Of a stretch of DNA of 33,002 bases, positions 16,545 through 24,236 are shown one piece after another. Source of the stretch: an uncultured Anaerococcus sp. (GTDB lineage: Bacteria > Bacillota > Clostridia > Tissierellales > Peptoniphilaceae). How positions within the stretch are numbered: the stretch's first letter is position 1; each line of letters starts with the position of its first letter. A program made the translations under genes and the position numbers. The stretch spans positions 1 through 33,002 of the forward strand of contig CALTXP010000006.1 of assembly GCA_943913325.1 (NCBI GenBank), read 5' to 3'. Below the pieces are notes generated by a model, which made no database searches, was not told the origin of the DNA, and was given only the letters and a program-made list of their open reading frames with translations.

Positions 16545-17039
16545 TCAATTAAACTTTTCTACAAATTCAAAATCTATTCCATTTACTATTATCGCAGAAA
16601 TAACTCCAATCATTGTATCAAGTGTCCTACTAAAGGCAAATACAAAAGCTAAGTTTCCTTCATTACCATGATTTATGGTAATAGATAAAAATACAATTGC
16701 CATAATAGGAACTGCCTTAGGCTTACCTGCCATAGCCATCATCCAAATAATTATACTAGCTAATAAGCTAATTAAAATCAATTCAAATGCTGGTTGTAAA
16801 GTGTGTGCTGGTATCAAATAAAGATATAGCGCACCACATACACCACCTAGTATTGTACCTATTATCCTATTCTTACCTATATCTCTAGATCCCTCTACAT
16901 CAGATTTTAGACATATTATAGCAGCAATAGCACTATAAAAAGGTAGACCCTCTCCTGGCCTAAAATGTGATAAAAGCACAGCTAATGTTACAGCTATAAA
17001 GGTTTTAATAATCCTAAGTCCAGGTCTTTTTACCTTCAT
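16545..17039 (-). CDS. Small FUSC/aromatic-acid-exporter-like membrane protein
   Basis: 164 residues with five to six hydrophobic segments. The opening RIIKTFIAVTLAVLLS, the LPFYSAIAAIICLKSDVEGSRDIGKNRIIGTILGG segment and the closing SRTLDTMIGVISAIIVN are the pattern of the N-terminal membrane half of FUSC/DUF939 (ArAE) proteins. Full-length family members add a cytoplasmic C-terminal domain of over 100 residues; it is missing here, but a short form is common in Firmicutes. The family is proposed to export small aromatic acids; no substrate is shown for this form. Its ATG overlaps the stop of the nucleoside-hydrolase-like gene (ATGA), so the two are translationally coupled. Confidence 0.82.
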   Translation of the reverse strand: MKVKRPGLRIIKTFIAVTLAVLLSHFRPGEGLPFYSAIAAIICLKSDVEGSRDIGKNRIIGTILGGVCGALYLYLIPAHTLQPAFELILISLLASIIIWMMAMAGKPKAVPIMAIVFLSITINHGNEGNLAFVFAFSRTLDTMIGVISAIIVNGIDFEFVEKFN

Positions 17040-17860
17040 AACAAATTACCTAAAATGAAATCATAGAAAGCATCTTCATTAACCTTATTTGCCAAATAGT
17101 TAATCTTTCGACTTGAAATACGCTTTAAGACTCCCTTTTCCTCTTCTCTATCTACCTTAAATCCAGACTCCTCAAATATAAATGCTTCTGGAGCCTGAGT
17201 TAGGTATAAAAGTAAAGGAGCTTTTAAGAATCTTTCTTCCTCAGGAATCTTTATGAATTCATCCAATATCAAATCCAAATCTTTATCACTATTTCTCAAT
17301 CTTTCAATCATCTCATCTGTCAAAATAACTGACCTACTAAGTTCATCAGGGATAATAAATATATCTATGCCTGTATTTAAAATTTTATCTATAGCTTTAT
17401 AATCCAACCTAAAATTCTCGCTAGCCTCTGCTTTAAGGCTTCCTCCCAATATAAAAATATGGGAAATATAATCTTCTAACTCATCTAATTGATCTAAAGC
17501 CTTAGCTATATTTGTGAGAGGTCCTGTTGTTAGTATATCAAGCTTTCCACAATCACTTGCTTTATCAATTATATTTTCAAAAGCAGACATATCTTCTATA
17601 TAATCATCACTAGTTGTTAAAATGTCTTTATCTTTGTAGGAAAGATCTAAGTCCTCTCCTTTGGACACAGATAAATATAAGCCTTCATCCGCACTTAAAG
17701 CAACTATATTATCTGCAGCTTTTTTAGGGCTCATTGTTCCTGAGCTAGTAGAGATACCTACCAGTTCAAAATCAAAAGAATTGAAGGCCATCTTTATCAT
17801 TAAAGCTTCATCAAGCCCAAAATTTGTATCTATAAAAATAAATGGTTTTTCGTAATCCAT
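17036..17860 (-). CDS. Divergent nucleoside-hydrolase-fold protein
   Basis: 274 residues with the order of an inosine-uridine nucleoside N-ribohydrolase: N-terminal FIDTNFGLDEALMI (8-21), central LTTGPLTNIAKAL, ILGGS, and ENFRLDYKA. Several key residues differ. The canonical DxDxGxDDA calcium site reads DTNFGLDEA, so the second Asp is Asn13 and the last Asp is Glu18. No C-terminal His-Asp (HDPLA) motif is visible; at the corresponding place the protein reads LLYLTQAPEAF. It is also shorter than typical members (about 300-320). Loss of the ribose/calcium ligands suggests changed or lost hydrolase activity. A GAGGT ribosome site precedes the ATG. The gene is coupled to the FUSC-like gene. Confidence 0.8.
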   Translation of the reverse strand: MDYEKPFIFIDTNFGLDEALMIKMAFNSFDFELVGISTSSGTMSPKKAADNIVALSADEGLYLSVSKGEDLDLSYKDKDILTTSDDYIEDMSAFENIIDKASDCGKLDILTTGPLTNIAKALDQLDELEDYISHIFILGGSLKAEASENFRLDYKAIDKILNTGIDIFIIPDELSRSVILTDEMIERLRNSDKDLDLILDEFIKIPEEERFLKAPLLLYLTQAPEAFIFEESGFKVDREEEKGVLKRISSRKINYLANKVNEDAFYDFILGNLL

Positions 17861-17964
17861 AATACCTCGCTTTTTTCTACTATACTAAGGCTAGAAATTT
17901 TTACCATATTTTGGACTTAAATGAATCAATTTATCACATAATTTCATTTATAAATTTATATTAT

Positions 17965-18795
17965 TTATACAATTTGATTAAGTACATCTTCATTTATTTT
18001 AAAACTATGCTCATCTGTTGGGAAGATACCTTCTTTTACTTCCTTATCATACTCATTGAAGGCTTCTACTATATCCTCCCCTACATTAGCGAAGTGCTTT
18101 ACAAATTTAGGTGTAAAGTCATCGTACATACCAAGCATATCTTGATAAACTAAAACTTGTCCATCACATCCATCACCTGCACCTATTCCTATAGTTGGTA
18201 TACTAAGCATTTTGCTTATCTTTGTTGCTAAGCCTTTTGGTACACATTCTAAAACTACAGCGAAGGCTCCTGCTTCTTCTACTGCCTTAGCATCTGCAAT
18301 CAACTTTTTAGCAGTTTCTATATTTTTACCTTGAACCTTAAAACCACCTAGAGAGTTGATAGATTGAGGAGTCAATCCTATATGAGCACATACTGGTATC
18401 TTTGCATCTACAATAGCTTTTATTATTTCTTTTACTTCTGTTCCGCCTTCTAATTTGACACAATTTGCTCTACCTTCACTCATAAGCCTACCCGCATTTT
18501 CTACAGCCTTTGCAATATCTCTATTGGTATATGACATAAATGGCATATCACAAATAACCATAGTATCCTTTACTCCACGAGCTACAGCCTTGCTATGATG
18601 AATCATATCTTCTAGTGTTACACTAAGGGTATCATCAAGTCCAAGCATGGTCATTCCTAAACTATCACCTACTAGAATTGAATTTATATTAGACTTTTCT
18701 ACCAGCTTAGCTGTAGTATAGTCATATGCTGTTATCATAGTTAGTTTTTCGCCATCTTCTTTAGCCTTTTTAAAGGTCAATGCTGTATTTTTCAA
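17965..18795 (-). CDS. panB: PanB, 3-methyl-2-oxobutanoate hydroxymethyltransferase
   Basis: 276 residues, full length. PanB makes ketopantoate from alpha-ketoisovalerate and methylene-tetrahydrofolate, the first committed step of pantothenate synthesis. Metal and substrate residues are in place: Asp44 (LVGDSLG), Asp83 (VICDMPF), Lys114 and Glu116 (CVKLEGG), and Glu183 (VLECVP). The start codon is TTG (18793-18795), directly after the panG stop; the AAGGAGAG ribosome site overlaps the end of panG. Translation is thus tied to panG. panC and panD are not in the window. Confidence 0.95.
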   Translation of the reverse strand: MKNTALTFKKAKEDGEKLTMITAYDYTTAKLVEKSNINSILVGDSLGMTMLGLDDTLSVTLEDMIHHSKAVARGVKDTMVICDMPFMSYTNRDIAKAVENAGRLMSEGRANCVKLEGGTEVKEIIKAIVDAKIPVCAHIGLTPQSINSLGGFKVQGKNIETAKKLIADAKAVEEAGAFAVVLECVPKGLATKISKMLSIPTIGIGAGDGCDGQVLVYQDMLGMYDDFTPKFVKHFANVGEDIVEAFNEYDKEVKEGIFPTDEHSFKINEDVLNQIV

Positions 18796-19668
18796 TTATC
18801 TCTCCTTTTTTCTCTTTTGAATTTCATCAATTATACCATCATAGTCTCTTTGAGGATTCTTATTTTTAGCTATTTCTACTAGCAATAAGCCCATATCAAG
18901 ATAAATCTCTCTCTCTTTAGCTAGGTCACTTTCCTCTAAATAATCTATATGTGATCTTATAGTGCTTGTATCAGCTCGCTCTATAGGGCCAGTCAAGGCA
19001 TCTATAGGACCATTTAGAAATATATTTTCCATATTTTTCTTAGCCAAAACCTCTAAGGACTTTCTCGCTTCTTGGCTAGTGAAACCATAGGTTTTTAGTA
19101 TTTTTTCGGCCATATAAGAAAGACCTACTACCATATTGCTTATACAAACAGTAGATAAATGATAGCCACTTTTATCTTTTGTATCTATTATTTTGTAAGG
19201 ATTATCTAATATATCTAAGTTTTTTGCTAAAACTTCTAAAGCCTTCCTATCTCCTTCTAGGGTAAAAAAGGCTTCCTTTAAGTCCTTGTAAGATTTATCC
19301 TTGCTAGAAATTGCAAGCATAGGGTGGATAGATGCAGAGTAATAGTTTTTTTCTCTACTTGAAAAAACTTCAGAACTTAAGCTGCCACTACAATGGCATA
19401 TTATTTTCTGGTTTAAGTCATAATTTTTTAAATCTTTCCAGACCCTAGCAATCTGATCATCACCAGTAGTTACGAAAATAATATTACAAGTATCTACTAT
19501 TTCTTTTATGCTAGTAAAAGTTTTTGTCTTAGTAAGGCCTGCACTATAGCTAGCACTTTGCCTACTCTTACTATAATAACCCTCTAAACTTATGTAATTA
19601 TTATCAAAAAAATAAAGTCCCAAAGAGCTACCAACTCTACCAGCCCCTATGATTGCTGCTTTATACAT
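18796..19668 (-). CDS. panG: PanG-type ketopantoate reductase (Rossmann/DUF2520)
   Basis: 290 residues. The N-terminal Rossmann domain starts AAIIGAGRVGSSLG (4-17) and continues with IIFVTTGDDQI and HCSGSLSSEVF; the C-terminal helical DUF2520 domain contains ASIHPMLAI, GYHLSTVCISNMVVGL and LTGPIERADTSTI. This domain pair is that of PanG, the alternative ketopantoate reductase first described in Francisella and noted in other bacteria including clostridia and enterococci. It would reduce the product of PanB to pantoate. Direct abutment with panB (no spacer) strongly supports this role. It is unrelated to PanE in sequence. A good AGGAGGG ribosome site lies at 19674-19680. Confidence 0.85.
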   Translation of the reverse strand: MYKAAIIGAGRVGSSLGLYFFDNNYISLEGYYSKSRQSASYSAGLTKTKTFTSIKEIVDTCNIIFVTTGDDQIARVWKDLKNYDLNQKIICHCSGSLSSEVFSSREKNYYSASIHPMLAISSKDKSYKDLKEAFFTLEGDRKALEVLAKNLDILDNPYKIIDTKDKSGYHLSTVCISNMVVGLSYMAEKILKTYGFTSQEARKSLEVLAKKNMENIFLNGPIDALTGPIERADTSTIRSHIDYLEESDLAKEREIYLDMGLLLVEIAKNKNPQRDYDGIIDEIQKRKKER

Positions 19669-19690
19669 ATAATCCCTCCTCTCTTTTTAT

Positions 19691-19728
19691 GGTAAATAAG
19701 TAAAATCAAATACCAAAACTTATTTACC
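19691..19728. repeat. Inverted repeat in the panG leader
   Basis: GGTAAATAAGT (19691-19701) is repeated perfectly inverted as ACTTATTTACC (19718-19728), 16 nt apart, about 10 bases upstream of the panG ribosome site. It could be an operator or a leader hairpin. There is no T-run, so it is not a standard terminator. No promoter was identified with confidence in 19729-19778. Confidence 0.55.
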
Positions 19729-19778
19729 TACTATCTTATCATATATGGAGAATTATTGATATAATTTTATCAGTTAAA

Positions 19779-19805
19779 TAAAAAAGATACGATCAAATCG
19801 TATCT
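19779..19805 (-). terminator. Terminator of the ene-reductase gene
   Basis: On the minus strand a perfect 9-bp stem (AGATACGAT with ATCGTATCT, 3-nt loop) is followed by a run of six T residues, 17 bases after the stop codon. Confidence 0.9.
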
Positions 19806-19822
19806 CTTCTACTCACAAAATG

Positions 19823-21769
19823 TTAAAATACAAAAGCCTTATCGTAAGCTTCTCTAGTTCCTAGGACTATATTTCTAGGTTTTCTTGCATCCCCAATTAA
19901 TATTGAATTTTCAAAGGCATCTAGGAATTGATTGTTATAGTCTGGGTTGTTTTTTACCCCTATCGCAGCTACTACATAGTCAAAGTTTAGATCTTTTGCT
20001 TCGTTAGTTTCTAGATTTTCTACCTTAGCTTTTGAGCCATCTACTTTTTTTATAGTTGTTTTTGTAAGAACTGGTATTTGCTTTTCAGAAAATCTTTTTA
20101 GCATCATAGCCTTGGTAGAAACTTCTAACTCTTTACCGACTTCATCTAGCATTTCTATAACAGTCACCTTGTTATTTTTATCTGCTAAAAACTCTCCAGT
20201 TTCAAGTCCTGTCTCTCCACCACCTACAACTAGGATATTTTTACCAGTAAGGTCTATCTTTTCTCCCAGTATGTCCTCATAACTTAGTAGCTTTTGATCA
20301 TCTAAGCCTTCTATACTTAAGCTTTGTGGTTGTCCTCCTACTGCCACAATTACACCATATGGGTTTATTTCTTTTACCTTATCTACTGTAGCTTCTTCAT
20401 TGAATCTAAGGTCTACACCTAAGTCTTTCATAGTATTTTCTAGCATAGTTATATAATCATAAAAGTATGACTTAAAGGCAGGCTTAGCTCCTAGTCTAAT
20501 TGCACCACCTGGGCTATCGTTTTTATCAAAGATAGTTACATCATAGCCTCTTTTTGCTAGGACTATGGCAGCTTCACTACCTGTTGGACCAGCACCTATT
20601 ACCACTAGCTTTTTGCCTTGGCCTGTTTTGGCAATTAGTTTATTTAAGTCCGTGTATAGGTATTCTTTACCTAGCTCAGGATTTACTGTACATGTTACTG
20701 GTCTATCATATTTCATAAGCTGACCAAAACAATTCATACATCCTACACATGTTCTAATGTAGGTATCTTTACCTATCTTTGCCTTGTTGCCCCATTGAGG
20801 ATCTGCTAAGGATGCACGAGCCAGTCCTACAAAGTCGGATACTCCTTCTTCTAAAAGTCCTTCCGCTACTTTTGGATACTTGATATTGTTTACTGCTATT
20901 ACTGGAATATCTACTGTTTGCTTTAAGATTTTTGCATAGTCTTTTTTCCAAGCTTGTGGCATGCTTGATGGTTCTATAATTGTATATCCTGATTCATAGG
21001 TACCACCACTAAGGTTTATACAGTCTACCCCTGACTTTTCTAAGATTTTTGCAATTTCTAGAGCCTCCTCAAACTCTAGTCCACCTTCTATATGGTCAGT
21101 TGAGTTTAGTCTTACACTTATTGTAAAATCCTTGCCACAGTATTGCTTAATTCCATATATGATGTTTAAAAGTATTCTCATCCTATTTTCTAAGCTGCCA
21201 CCATATTCATCTTCTCTTTTATTGGTGTATGGACTTAGGAAGGATGATATTAGGTAGCCATGGGCTGCGTGAATTTCTACTCCATCAAACTCTGCATTTT
21301 TTAATCTAACAGCTGATCCAACAAATTGCTTTTCTAAAATCTTTATATCTTCTATACTAAGCTCTCTTGCTTTTTCTCCAACAACATCTGATGCTATTGC
21401 AGATGGACCTTCTGGTTGGTAGCCTGTTACTCTAGATGAAGTTTCTATACCTGCATGGTGAATTTGGCCAAATATTTTTGTATCATATGTATGTACTGCA
21501 TCAGCTAGCTCTCTTAACGACCTAATGCTCCCATCACTTGCTGCAGATAGCTGGTTACCACAAGCTCTGCCTGCCTTGCCATCGACATTGGTTATACCAG
21601 TGATAATAAGACCTATACCACCCTTGGCACGCGCCTTAAAGTACTCTATATCTTGAAGGCTAGCCTCTCCTGTTGCTGTAGAGTAGTTAACTCCCATAGC
21701 AGGCATTACAAGCCTATTTTTAAGTTCAAGTTTACCGATGTGTCCTTTTTCAAATAATTTATCGTACAT
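19823..21769 (-). CDS. FMN/4Fe-4S/FAD ene-reductase (2,4-dienoyl-CoA reductase family)
   Basis: 648 residues from the ATG at 21769, set by a near-perfect AAAGGAGGAATT ribosome site; the frame stays open 11 codons upstream. Domains in order: an FMN TIM barrel of the old yellow enzyme family (about 1-330; IHHAGIETS, EIHAAHGYLISSFLSPYTN, NRMRILLNI); a 4Fe-4S cluster segment with CVGCMNCF and a following VTCTVNPELG; then an FAD domain (GAGPTGSEAAI) and an NAD(P) domain (VVGGGETGLETGEFL). This layout matches FadH-type 2,4-dienoyl-CoA reductases and the clostridial enoate reductase and bile-acid BaiCD/BaiH enzymes. It should reduce activated C=C bonds with NAD(P)H; the substrate is not given by sequence. 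No electron-transfer flavoprotein or acyl-CoA gene is adjacent. It is a single-gene unit. Confidence 0.88.
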   Translation of the reverse strand: MYDKLFEKGHIGKLELKNRLVMPAMGVNYSTATGEASLQDIEYFKARAKGGIGLIITGITNVDGKAGRACGNQLSAASDGSIRSLRELADAVHTYDTKIFGQIHHAGIETSSRVTGYQPEGPSAIASDVVGEKARELSIEDIKILEKQFVGSAVRLKNAEFDGVEIHAAHGYLISSFLSPYTNKREDEYGGSLENRMRILLNIIYGIKQYCGKDFTISVRLNSTDHIEGGLEFEEALEIAKILEKSGVDCINLSGGTYESGYTIIEPSSMPQAWKKDYAKILKQTVDIPVIAVNNIKYPKVAEGLLEEGVSDFVGLARASLADPQWGNKAKIGKDTYIRTCVGCMNCFGQLMKYDRPVTCTVNPELGKEYLYTDLNKLIAKTGQGKKLVVIGAGPTGSEAAIVLAKRGYDVTIFDKNDSPGGAIRLGAKPAFKSYFYDYITMLENTMKDLGVDLRFNEEATVDKVKEINPYGVIVAVGGQPQSLSIEGLDDQKLLSYEDILGEKIDLTGKNILVVGGGETGLETGEFLADKNNKVTVIEMLDEVGKELEVSTKAMMLKRFSEKQIPVLTKTTIKKVDGSKAKVENLETNEAKDLNFDYVVAAIGVKNNPDYNNQFLDAFENSILIGDARKPRNIVLGTREAYDKAFVF

Positions 21770-21841
21770 AATTCCTCCTTTGATATGCACCATATACATC
21801 AACTTTTTTTTAATTATTTTGAAACAGTTATATATAATGAT

Positions 21842-21869
21842 ATTATATGGTTAGTTTTTTAATTATCAA
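21842..21869 (-). promoter_or_regulatory. Promoter of the ene-reductase gene
   Basis: On the minus strand: -35 TTGATA (21864-21869), 16-bp spacer, -10 TATAAT (21842-21847). The leader would be about 65 nt. It contains an imperfect inverted repeat (TTGAT...ATCAA, 21780-21802) just upstream of the ribosome site. Confidence 0.75.
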
Positions 21870-21879
21870 TATCTTTTAT

Positions 21880-21907
21880 TAAAAAAGATGCGATTAATCT
21901 CGCACCT
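21880..21907 (-). terminator. Terminator of the gltX-sigma operon
   Basis: On the minus strand AGGTGCGA pairs with TCGCATCT (6-nt loop, one G-U pair) and is followed by a T-run. It begins two bases after the sigma factor stop codon. Confidence 0.87.
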
Positions 21908-21908
21908 T

Positions 21909-22988
21909 CTAGTTCTCTGCATCAGAGTATTCTTTTAATTTCCCTAAAGCCTGATTTTCTATTTGTCTTATTCTCTCACGAGATAGGTCATAGATTGATC
22001 CTATTTCTTCTAGAGTTTTTGGCTTTTCGTTATCTAGGCCATAGCGATAGATTATTATTTGCCTTTCCCTTTCAGTAAGCTGATCTAGAGCTTGCATCAA
22101 AAAATTTTCCATATCTCGCTCTAGTATTAGCATATCTACAGGAGTAGATTCATCCCCTACCATATCCATAAGTTCATCACCTGTGGAATCTTCACTATCT
22201 AAGTTGATATTTAAAGATGTAGAATTTACTTGGTTACGATTTATTAGAAATAGATCATCAGCTTGCTTTTTATCTATGCCTTCTTTTTCTAAGATTTTAT
22301 AGAGTTCTTCATCACTTGCTTCTGGATTAGCTTTTAATATTTGTTTTAGTTTGTTAAGTTTTAAATACTTACCAGCTGGTATTCTTATAGTATGACCTTC
22401 CTTATTGATAGCTTTTCTTATAGCCTTATCAATCCATTTATAGGCATAAGTTGTAAACTTATAACCTAAGGATAGGTCAAACTTTTCTGCTGCTCTTATC
22501 ATACCTAACATTCCAGATTGAACTAGGTCTTCTAAGTCTAGATCATTTCCATGAGATCTATAAAAGTATGATGCTCGACTTCTTACTAAGCCTTGATTCT
22601 TTTCTACTAAGGCTGCTAAGGCATTTTGATTGCCTTCTTGAAATTTTTCTACTATTTCTTCATTGGTAAGATCAGACATTTTCATCATATCTTTACGTGT
22701 AATTGGAGATATTGCAGTAGATTCTATCCTTTTAGGAGTATCATCTTCCTCTTCTTCATCATCCTCAATATCTTCTAATTCATCTATGTCATCATCTGCG
22801 TTAACTTCTATTTCTTCTTCGTAATTTTCATCATCTTCTTCGTCAATGAATTCTATTAGTTCATCTTTTTCTTCATCGGATAATTCTTCAATGACAATGG
22901 CTATTTCTTCTTCACTCATATCTAATGAATTAAAATAGCTTCTTAGCCTATCAACTACCCTCTCATCTTTTAAATTTATTTTATCCAT
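21909..22988 (-). CDS. Sigma-70 family RNA polymerase sigma factor with acidic N-terminus
   Basis: 359 residues. Residues 1-85 are unusual: a short helical part followed by an Asp/Glu-rich stretch (about 40-84). Region 2 follows: DLEDLVQSGMLGMIRAAEKFD (151-171, region 2.2) and YKFTTYAYKWIDKAI (176-190, region 2.3), then GHTIRIP (198-204, region 2.4/3.0). Region 3 is about 205-290, and region 4.2 is TLEEIGSIYDLSRERIRQIE (325-344). The DPVRMYLREIG-type region 1.2 of primary sigma factors is not visible, and region 2.3 has only one of the two expected adjacent tryptophans (Trp185). It is thus RpoD-like in region 4 but probably not the main sigma factor. It ends the gltX operon, where sigH lies in Bacillus. 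Ribosome site AAGGGTG precedes the ATG. Confidence 0.85.
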   Translation of the reverse strand: MDKINLKDERVVDRLRSYFNSLDMSEEEIAIVIEELSDEEKDELIEFIDEEDDENYEEEIEVNADDDIDELEDIEDDEEEEDDTPKRIESTAISPITRKDMMKMSDLTNEEIVEKFQEGNQNALAALVEKNQGLVRSRASYFYRSHGNDLDLEDLVQSGMLGMIRAAEKFDLSLGYKFTTYAYKWIDKAIRKAINKEGHTIRIPAGKYLKLNKLKQILKANPEASDEELYKILEKEGIDKKQADDLFLINRNQVNSTSLNINLDSEDSTGDELMDMVGDESTPVDMLILERDMENFLMQALDQLTERERQIIIYRYGLDNEKPKTLEEIGSIYDLSRERIRQIENQALGKLKEYSDAEN

Positions 22989-23017
22989 AGTTCACCCTTG
23001 TTTTTGAATTTATTTTA

Positions 23018-23545
23018 CTAATCTTTATCCAAGTCCTCTTTGATTTGGTCTATTTTATCGATCATTTCTTTTGATAGGGGAAATGACTTGAAATTCCTAT
23101 TAAAATCTTTTTTGCGTGTACGATTTATCTTTTTTTGATTATTATATATATCAGACCTAAGTTCATTTGATGTAATCCTGCTTGCGCCCTTACTCGTAGC
23201 AAGTATTTGAATCTGCCCATCATCTGTTACTATCTTTAAGTTATGCTTATGAGATAAGTCTAATATTTGCTTTTCTATATAAGTATCTGCTGTTTGAAAC
23301 CTCTTGGTATAAACTATCTTGATACCATACTTTTCTATTATGGTTTCTTTTGGTCTATCTAAATTATAGGCATCAAATACTATTATAACTTCTTCCCCAC
23401 TTAGGGACTTATATTCAGCCATCTCATCTATAAGCTTATCTCTAGCTGCTTCTAATGAGGACTTTGATATTTCTAATAGATTGGACCAAGCATTTATTAT
23501 ATTATAACCATCTACTATGGTTATATTTTTTCTATTGGAAGTCAT
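23018..23545 (-). CDS. rae1: Rae1/YacP-type NYN-domain endoribonuclease
   Basis: 175 residues. A PIN-like NYN domain is visible: IVDGYNIINAW (10-20) with Asp12, IIVFDAYN with Asp58, TADTYIE with Asp87, and KIVTDDGQIQ with Asp108/Asp109; these acidic residues form the metal site. The C-terminal tail (about 130-175) is lysine- and arginine-rich. In Bacillus, Rae1 (YacP) enters the ribosomal A site and cuts translated mRNA. The gene overlaps the end of rlmB by 14 bases, with AAGG ahead of the ATG, and follows the known rlmB-yacP order. Confidence 0.88.
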   Translation of the reverse strand: MTSNRKNITIVDGYNIINAWSNLLEISKSSLEAARDKLIDEMAEYKSLSGEEVIIVFDAYNLDRPKETIIEKYGIKIVYTKRFQTADTYIEKQILDLSHKHNLKIVTDDGQIQILATSKGASRITSNELRSDIYNNQKKINRTRKKDFNRNFKSFPLSKEMIDKIDQIKEDLDKD

Positions 23546-24236
23546 TTTGCCTTAGGACCTCATACATACAAGTAGCCGCTGCTACTGATGCATTTAATGA
23601 ATTAACTTTCCCTAGCATTGGGATCTTTATAAGTTCATCGCAATTATCTCTAACTAATCTGCTTATACCATATCCTTCGTTTCCTACAACTAAGGCTACC
23701 TTTCCAGTAAGATTTGTAGCTGATAGACTATTTTTAGCTTCTCCTGCTAAACCATAAACCCAAAATCCATCTTTTTTTATAGTTTCTATAGTTTGGTTAA
23801 GATTAGTTACCATAGCAACTTTTATATTGTTAATAGCTCCAGCACTTGTTTTATATACTGTAGGATTAACCTTTGCTGATCTATGTTCTGGAATAATTAC
23901 TCCATCAAAAGCAAAGCTTTCAGCAGATCTTATTATAGCACCCAGATTATGAGGATCTTCTATTTTATCTAAAAGTATTAATCTCTTAGCTTCCTTTAAA
24001 TCTTCTAAACTAGCATATTTAAAAGAATCAACCTCAATCATAACTCCCTGATGATTACCATTATAGTTTTCAAAAAAATCTCTATCTACAAATTCAATTT
24101 TAACATTTTTTTTATTAAGTTTATCTATAATTTTTTTTACTATAGGAGTTTTTTGATCTACTATATAAGCCTTGTGAATTTTCTGTCCATTTTCTATAGT
24201 TTCTAATACTGGCTTTCTACCATAAATCTTATCCAT
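23532..24236 (-). CDS. rlmB: RlmB-type 23S rRNA 2'-O-ribose methyltransferase (SpoU)
   Basis: 234 residues from the ATG at 24236. This start overlaps the cysS stop (TAATG) and has GGGAGC (24244-24249) at good distance; the ATG five codons earlier lies upstream of that site and is rejected. The N-terminal substrate-binding domain begins KIYGRKPVLETI. The SPOUT domain shows LDKIEDPHNLGAIIRSAE (motif 1), VALVVGNEGYGI (motif 2) and IPMLGKVNSLNASVAAA (motif 3). Bacterial RlmB methylates the ribose of G2251 in the 23S rRNA P loop; several paralogues exist, so the exact target is inferred from gene order. Confidence 0.92.
   Translation of the reverse strand: MDKIYGRKPVLETIENGQKIHKAYIVDQKTPIVKKIIDKLNKKNVKIEFVDRDFFENYNGNHQGVMIEVDSFKYASLEDLKEAKRLILLDKIEDPHNLGAIIRSAESFAFDGVIIPEHRSAKVNPTVYKTSAGAINNIKVAMVTNLNQTIETIKKDGFWVYGLAGEAKNSLSATNLTGKVALVVGNEGYGISRLVRDNCDELIKIPMLGKVNSLNASVAAATCMYEVLRQNDFQ

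Noticed and set aside
17911..18153. Plus-strand open frame over the panB end
   Set aside because: Antisense to panB and the AT-rich gap beside it; Phe/Tyr/Ile-rich composition is expected from AT-rich noncoding and antisense DNA.
20769..20951. Small minus-strand frame inside the ene-reductase gene
   Set aside because: Overlaps the well-supported FMN-domain coding sequence on the same strand in another frame; no independent support.
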